Origin: an uncultured Eubacteriales bacterium
GTDB taxonomy: Bacteria; Bacillota_A; Clostridia; Oscillospirales; Oscillospiraceae
DNA: 19,551 nt
Direction: 5' to 3'
Assembly: GCA_949451265.1 (NCBI GenBank)
Contig: CASTQR010000011.1
Location: 1 to 19,551, forward strand
In this document: piece after piece, positions 12,839-19,551 of the stretch
Position numbering within the stretch: the stretch's first letter is position 1
Layout: each line of letters begins with the position of its first letter
The notes under the pieces: generated by a model
What the model was told of the DNA's origin: nothing
The model's input: the letters and a program-made list of their open reading frames with translations, nothing else
Databases searched by the model: none
Position numbers and translations under genes: made by a program

Positions 12839-13857
12839 TTGAGACGCTGAAAACCCTGTGCGCCCTGTCCGGGGTGTCCTCCTGTGAGGACGAGGTGCGG
12901 GACGATATCCGTAAGCGGGTGGAGCCCCACGCGGACAGCGTGCGGGTGGATGCCCTGGGGAACCTGATCGTGTTCAAGCGGGGGGCCAAGCCCACGGGGA
13001 GCCGGCTCATGCTGTGCGCCCACATGGACGAGGTGGGGCTGATGGTGAAATCGGCCACCGAGGAGGGCTTCCTGAAATTCGGCTGCGTGGGCGGCATTGA
13101 CCGGCGGATCCTGCTGGGCAAGGAGGTAGCGGTGGGGCCGGGGCGCGTCCCCGGCGTGATCGGCCTGAAGCCCATCCACCTGACCACCGCTGAGGAGCGG
13201 AAAAAGGTGCCCAAGCTCACCGAATACTATATCGACATTGGGGCAAGCAGCCGGGAGGAGGCCCTGGCCCAGGTGGAAATTGGGGACTATGCCGCCTTTG
13301 TCAGCGAGGCAGCGGACTTTGGGGACGGGATGCTGAAGGCCAAGGCCATCGACGACCGGGTGGGCTGCGCGGTGATGGTGAAGCTGATGGAGGAGGAGCT
13401 GCCCATGGACTGCACCTTCGCTTTTACCGCCATGGAGGAGGCGGGGTGCAGGGGGGCGTTCGGTGCCGGCTTCTCCGTGACGCCGGAGATCGCTCTGGTG
13501 CTGGAGGGCACCACCGCCGCCGACGTGCCCGCCCTCAGCGAGGACCGGCAGGTGTGTTGGCCGGGGCGGGGCCCGGTGCTGTCCTGGATGGACGGGGGCG
13601 CCATCTACGACCGGGCGCTGTTTGAGCGGCTGCGGGCGCTGGCGGAGGAAAACGGCCTGTCCTGGCAGATGAAGCACTACCTGTCTGGCGGCACGGACGC
13701 CAAGTCCATCCAGGGGCTCAAGGCCGGGGTGCGGGTGACCGGGATCTCGACGGCGGTGCGCTATCTCCACGCGCCCAACAGCGTGTGCAGCCAGCGTGAC
13801 GTGGAACAGATGCTTGTCCTGGCCCGGCTGTTCATTCGGGATCTGGCGGAGGGCTGA
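12835..13857 (+). CDS. M42 family metallopeptidase (second of three)
   Basis: A 340-residue M42 paralogue starting at the ATG of an ATGA overlap with the preceding gene, with GGAGGGGG upstream. Metal and catalytic residues: MLCAHMDEVG with His63 and Asp65, AKAIDDRVG with Asp173, FTAMEEAGCRG with Glu201 and Glu202, and RYLHAP with His312. At the usual Asp position of the second metal it has VLEGTTAAD with Glu224, a known variant subgroup in my recollection, which may alter metal use or specificity. The gene was probably produced by duplication, but it is well diverged from its neighbours. It should act in peptide turnover in the cytoplasm. Confidence 0.9.
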   Translation: MIETLKTLCALSGVSSCEDEVRDDIRKRVEPHADSVRVDALGNLIVFKRGAKPTGSRLMLCAHMDEVGLMVKSATEEGFLKFGCVGGIDRRILLGKEVAVGPGRVPGVIGLKPIHLTTAEERKKVPKLTEYYIDIGASSREEALAQVEIGDYAAFVSEAADFGDGMLKAKAIDDRVGCAVMVKLMEEELPMDCTFAFTAMEEAGCRGAFGAGFSVTPEIALVLEGTTAADVPALSEDRQVCWPGRGPVLSWMDGGAIYDRALFERLRALAEENGLSWQMKHYLSGGTDAKSIQGLKAGVRVTGISTAVRYLHAPNSVCSQRDVEQMLVLARLFIRDLAEG

Positions 13858-13885
13858 CCGCCCTGAAAAGTAGGAGGAATTTGAT

Positions 13886-14884
13886 ATGGATATACTGAAA
13901 ACGCTGGAGGCGCTGGTGACCGCCTTTGGGCCCTCCGGCTGTGAAACTGAGATTTCCCAGGTGATCGAGGGGTTGGCGAGGCCCTATGTGGACGAGATGT
14001 CCAGGGACGTAATGGGAAACCTGATCTGCCATAAGAAGGGGAGCGGGCCCCGTGTGATGTTCTCCGCCCATATGGATTCCATCGGGCTGGTGGCTACCCA
14101 CATCGATGAAAAGGGATTTGTCCGGGTGGGGGCTGTGGGCGGCGTCAGCGCGAAAGAGGCGCTGTATGCCCCGGTGCGGTTCCAGAATGGGACGAAGGGC
14201 CTCATCTGTGCCAAGGAGGGCACGGAGACAGACAAGCTGAAGGTGAGCGACCTCTATCTGGACATCGGCGCGACCGATGGGGAGGAGGCCAAAAGGCTGG
14301 TGCAGGTGGGAGACGCTGCGGTATATGACACTCCCGTTCGTCAGGCGGCGGGACGGGTGATCTCTCCCTACCTGGACGACCGCATCGCCTGCCTGGTGCT
14401 GCTCATGGCGATGGAGCGGCTGGAACAAACGGAAAACGACCTGTATTTTGTGTTCTCTGTCCAGGAGGAGGTGGGCTGCCGGGGGGCCAAGACGGCGGCC
14501 TGGGCCATCGACCCGGACTACGGCATCGCGGTGGACGTGACCGGAGCGGACGACCAGCCGGGGAGCAAGCACCAGGCCAGCGCCCTGTGCGGCAAGGGGG
14601 CGGCGGTGAAGGTGATGGACCGCTCCGTTATCTGCCCGCCTGCGCTGGTGGAGAAACTGATGGCTTTGGGAGAGAAAAAGGGCATTCCCGTCCAGCGAGA
14701 CGTACTTCAATATGGAGGAACCGACGCCGGACCGATGCAGACCACCCGAAACGGTGTGCATGCGGGGGGGATCTCCATCCCCTGCCGGTATACCCACACC
14801 CCCACGGAGCTGGTGGACCTGGGGGACGTGGAGGCGTGCGCCAAGCTGGCGGCGGCGTTTGCTGTGGCAAAGCTGGAGAAATAA
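13886..14884 (+). CDS. M42 family metallopeptidase (third of three)
   Basis: A 332-residue M42 protein with the opening ALVTAFGPSGCE. The site residues are FSAHMDSIG with His62 and Asp64, PYLDDRIA with Asp164, FSVQEEVGCRG with Glu194 and Glu195, IAVDVTGADD with Asp217, and CRYTHTP with His304, so all expected ligands are present. The ATG at 13886 has TAGGAGGAA at 8-9 nt. It lies 28 nt after the second paralogue and 25 nt before the PLP-enzyme gene. With three distinct M42 enzymes side by side, hetero-oligomers or complementary specificities (acidic, hydrophobic, basic N-termini) are plausible, as reported for other M42 systems, but this is an inference here. Confidence 0.9.
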   Translation: MDILKTLEALVTAFGPSGCETEISQVIEGLARPYVDEMSRDVMGNLICHKKGSGPRVMFSAHMDSIGLVATHIDEKGFVRVGAVGGVSAKEALYAPVRFQNGTKGLICAKEGTETDKLKVSDLYLDIGATDGEEAKRLVQVGDAAVYDTPVRQAAGRVISPYLDDRIACLVLLMAMERLEQTENDLYFVFSVQEEVGCRGAKTAAWAIDPDYGIAVDVTGADDQPGSKHQASALCGKGAAVKVMDRSVICPPALVEKLMALGEKKGIPVQRDVLQYGGTDAGPMQTTRNGVHAGGISIPCRYTHTPTELVDLGDVEACAKLAAAFAVAKLEK

Positions 14885-14909
14885 AACGTAGAAAAGGCAG
14901 AGTATGTAA

Positions 14910-16163
14910 ATGGATTTAACCTTACAGATATCGGAGCGGGTCAGCGCGCTGGCCCAGCAGGCGGAGCAGGGGCTGGGGGAGCAGTTTGCCCGGATTGACG
15001 CCATCGCCCAGGCCAACAGCCGGCGGGTGCTGGCGGCGTTCCAGAAGCACCGGGTGGCGGAAGCGTATTTTGCCGGTACCACCGGCTACGGCTACGACGA
15101 TCTGGGCAGGGACAAGCTGGACGAGATCTACGCCGACCTGTTCGGCACGGAGGACGCCCTGGTTCGGCTGCAATTTGTCAACGGCACCCACGCCATTGCC
15201 TGCGCCCTGTTTGGGGCGCTGAAGGCGGGGGATGTGCTGGTGTCCGCCGTAGGCGCGCCCTATGATACGCTGCTGGGCGTGGTGGGGGCGGTGGACAAGG
15301 GCCACGGTTCTCTCAGGGACTACGGGGTGGAGTACCGGCAGGTGGAGCTGGCGGACAACGCGCCGGACAGGGCGGGGCTGGCGAAGGCTGTGCGCGATCC
15401 CCGGGTGAAGGCCGTGCTGATCCAGCGATCCAGGGGTTATGCCACCCGGGCGTCCCTGTCGGTGGAGGAGATCGGGGAGCTGTGTGCCATTGTGCGGGAA
15501 AGCAATCCGAACGCCGCGATTTTGGTGGATAACTGCTACGGGGAGTTTGTGGAGGAGCGGGAGCCCACCCATGCAGGCGCCGATCTGGTGGTGGGATCGC
15601 TCATCAAGAACCCCGGCGGCGGGCTGGCCCCCACCGGGGCGTACATCGCCGGACGGCGGGATCTGGTGGAGGGGGCGGCTATGCGGCTCACCTGTCCAGG
15701 GATTGGACGGGAGTGCGGGGCGACCCTGGGGAACAACCGGCTGCTGTACCAGGGGCTGTTCCTGGCCCCCCATACGGTGGCCCAGGCGGTGAAAACCGCC
15801 GTGTTTGCCGCGCGGCTCATGGAGCTGCTGGGCTATGAGGCCGACCCAAGGTCGGACGCGGCACGGCACGATATCATCCAGATGATCCACCTGAAAACCC
15901 CGGAGGCGGTGAAGCGGTTCTGCAAGGGAATCCAGTCCGGGGCCCCGGTGGATTCCTATGTCACCCCGGAGCCCTGGGATATGCCGGGGTACGACTGTCC
16001 TGTGATTATGGCGGCGGGGGCGTTTGTCCAGGGGGCCTCCATTGAGCTGTCCGCCGACGCGCCCATGCGGGAGCCCTACACGGTCTACTTGCAGGGGGGG
16101 CTCACCTATGAGTCGGGCAAGACCGGCGTGATGCTGGCGGCGAAGGAGCTGCTGCGGGAGTGA
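14910..16163 (+). CDS. PLP-dependent methionine gamma-lyase family protein (YnbB / 'aluminium resistance' type)
   Basis: A 417-residue fold-type-I PLP enzyme of the PF06838 group. Conserved features: AAFQKHRVAEAYFAGTTGYG (42-61), FVNGTHAIACALFG at the cofactor loop (89-102), ILVDNCYGEFVE with Asp207 that would contact the pyridine nitrogen, and VGSLIKNPGGGLAPTG with Lys233 as the Schiff-base lysine. The annotation as a gamma-lyase or as an aluminium-resistance protein is inherited and weakly supported; the reaction is not known with confidence. The ATG at 14910 has only a weak site (AAAGGCAG about 9 nt upstream). It closes the murD/M42 run; the next gene has its own sporulation-type promoter beginning 2 nt after this stop. 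Confidence 0.85.
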   Translation: MDLTLQISERVSALAQQAEQGLGEQFARIDAIAQANSRRVLAAFQKHRVAEAYFAGTTGYGYDDLGRDKLDEIYADLFGTEDALVRLQFVNGTHAIACALFGALKAGDVLVSAVGAPYDTLLGVVGAVDKGHGSLRDYGVEYRQVELADNAPDRAGLAKAVRDPRVKAVLIQRSRGYATRASLSVEEIGELCAIVRESNPNAAILVDNCYGEFVEEREPTHAGADLVVGSLIKNPGGGLAPTGAYIAGRRDLVEGAAMRLTCPGIGRECGATLGNNRLLYQGLFLAPHTVAQAVKTAVFAARLMELLGYEADPRSDAARHDIIQMIHLKTPEAVKRFCKGIQSGAPVDSYVTPEPWDMPGYDCPVIMAAGAFVQGASIELSADAPMREPYTVYLQGGLTYESGKTGVMLAAKELLRE

Positions 16164-16164
16164 C

Positions 16165-16192
16165 ATAGGCCGAGCTGTTTTGCGCATACAGT
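16165..16192 (+). promoter_or_regulatory. Candidate sigma-E-type promoter of yunB
   Basis: ATA (16165-16167), a 17-nt spacer and CATACAGT (16185-16192), which matches the CATACAnT -10 consensus of the early mother-cell sigma factor sigma-E. The expected start near 16198 is only about 14 nt before the ATG, so the Shine-Dalgarno would be at the very 5' end of the transcript. YunB is sigma-E dependent in Bacillus, which agrees. Confidence 0.6.
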
Positions 16193-16211
16193 GCCTGTAG
16201 GGGGTGGCTGT

Positions 16212-18900
<2,689 letters not shown>

Positions 18901-18914
18901 AGAGGGGGAGACCC

Positions 18915-18959
18915 ATGGGACAGAGCTTTGAGGCCCGGGCCGGGGTGGGCGGCGAATGA
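18915..18959 (+). CDS. 14-codon upstream ORF coupled to the nuclease gene
   Basis: A short frame MGQSFEARAGVGGE with a strong ribosome site (GGGGGAG, 4 nt before ATG) directly after ligA. Its TGA stop (18957-18959) overlaps the ATG of the nuclease gene (18956-18958), while the nuclease start itself has no convincing Shine-Dalgarno. It may be a leader peptide whose translation delivers ribosomes to the nuclease start. It has no homology that I recognise and could be a chance ORF. Confidence 0.45.
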   Translation: MGQSFEARAGVGGE

Positions 18960-19551
18960 GCGGCCGCACAAAACGCCAGCCCCGGCTGACCAGGGAACGG
19001 CAGATCGTGCTCCTGCTGGCCGTGCTGGCGGTCATGGTGGTGGTAACGGCGGCGGGGCTGTTCCTCAAAGGCTCGCTGACGCTGGACAACCTGCTGGTGG
19101 AGCTGGGGCTGAAGGAGCCCACCGTGTCCATGGAGGACATACCGGACTACTCCGGCGAGCCTTATGTGGTGCTGAACGACAACTGGCCGGACTTTGACGC
19201 AGAGGATCTGACGCTGGAGCCCTTTGAGACCTACAGCGAGCTGGACTACCTGGGGCGGTGCGGCGTGGCCTTTGCCAACGTGTGCCTGGAGATTATGCCC
19301 ACGGGGCCACGGGGAGATATTGGGCAGGTGAAGCCATCCGGGTGGCAGACGGTGAAATATGACTGCGTGGACGGAAAGTACCTCTACAACCGATGCCATT
19401 TGATCGGCTATCAGCTGGCGGGGGAGAACGCCAACAAGCAGAACCTGATTACCGGAACGCGGTACATGAATGTGGAGGGGATGCTCCCCTTCGAGAATAT
19501 GGTGGACGGCTATGTGGAGGAGACGGGGAACCACGTGCTCTACCGGGTGAC
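18956..19551 (+). CDS. Membrane-anchored DNA/RNA non-specific endonuclease (EndA-like), 5' part
   Basis: The first 198 codons are in the window and the gene continues past the right edge. It opens with a basic MSGRTKRQPRLTRERQ and one hydrophobic anchor at about 17-37, so the catalytic part should lie outside the membrane. The metal-finger core is YNRCHLIGYQLAGENANKQN (144-163) with probable general base His148 and metal-binding Asn163, followed by LITGTRYMNVEGMLPFEN (164-181). The usual DRGH is NRCH here, a common variant in Firmicutes. Relatives act in DNA uptake, nutrient scavenging or biofilm DNA turnover. The ATG at 18956 is coupled by overlap to a short upstream ORF. An alternative upstream start in this frame was not seen. 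Confidence 0.85.
   Translation, partial: MSGRTKRQPRLTRERQIVLLLAVLAVMVVVTAAGLFLKGSLTLDNLLVELGLKEPTVSMEDIPDYSGEPYVVLNDNWPDFDAEDLTLEPFETYSELDYLGRCGVAFANVCLEIMPTGPRGDIGQVKPSGWQTVKYDCVDGKYLYNRCHLIGYQLAGENANKQNLITGTRYMNVEGMLPFENMVDGYVEETGNHVLYRV

Overview
The window is GC-rich, densely coding DNA with Firmicutes-type Shine-Dalgarno sequences (AGGAGG class), many GTG/TTG starts, a B-class dihydroorotate dehydrogenase with a PyrK partner, and at least two sporulation-type genes (a SleC-like cortex-lytic enzyme and YunB). This fits a high-GC, spore-forming clostridium of the Oscillospiraceae type (relatives of Flavonifractor, Oscillibacter or Lawsonibacter). The genus is an inference; there is no 16S rRNA in the window.

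Layout. 2-263: the 3' end of a YbaK-type editing-domain gene and its terminator. 274-1694 (minus): a DUF4364 regulator-like gene and a CmpB-type membrane protein, driven by a near-consensus promoter. 1713-3957 (minus): a spore-germination cluster in which the usual SleC pre-pro domain and SleC catalytic part appear as two separate genes, followed by a protein with peptidoglycan-binding modules. 4089-4526 (plus): a small Gly/Asn-rich lipoprotein. 4529-9751 (minus): a five-gene operon, pyrC-pyrF-pyrK-pyrD plus a histidine phosphatase/GNAT fusion, with a clear promoter and terminator. 9786-10316 (minus): the RNase P RNA gene with its own promoter and terminator. 10310-16163 (plus): murD, three consecutive M42 metallopeptidase paralogues and a PLP enzyme of the methionine gamma-lyase/YnbB family. 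16165-19551 (plus): yunB with a sigma-E-like promoter, ligA, a 14-codon upstream ORF and the start of a membrane-anchored DNA/RNA non-specific endonuclease that runs off the window.

How the parts work together. The pyr operon supplies the middle and end of UMP synthesis (dihydroorotase, dihydroorotate dehydrogenase with its electron-transfer subunit, OMP decarboxylase); carAB, pyrB and pyrE are not in the window. murD makes a cell-wall precursor, while the SleC-like proteins degrade spore cortex at germination. The most unusual points are the split SleC, the divergent rnpB and murD promoters whose -35 boxes share five bases, the enlarged RNase P RNA carrying a perfect palindrome, and the phosphatase-acetyltransferase fusion at the end of the pyr operon. 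I saw no phage, IS element, CRISPR array, tRNA or rRNA.
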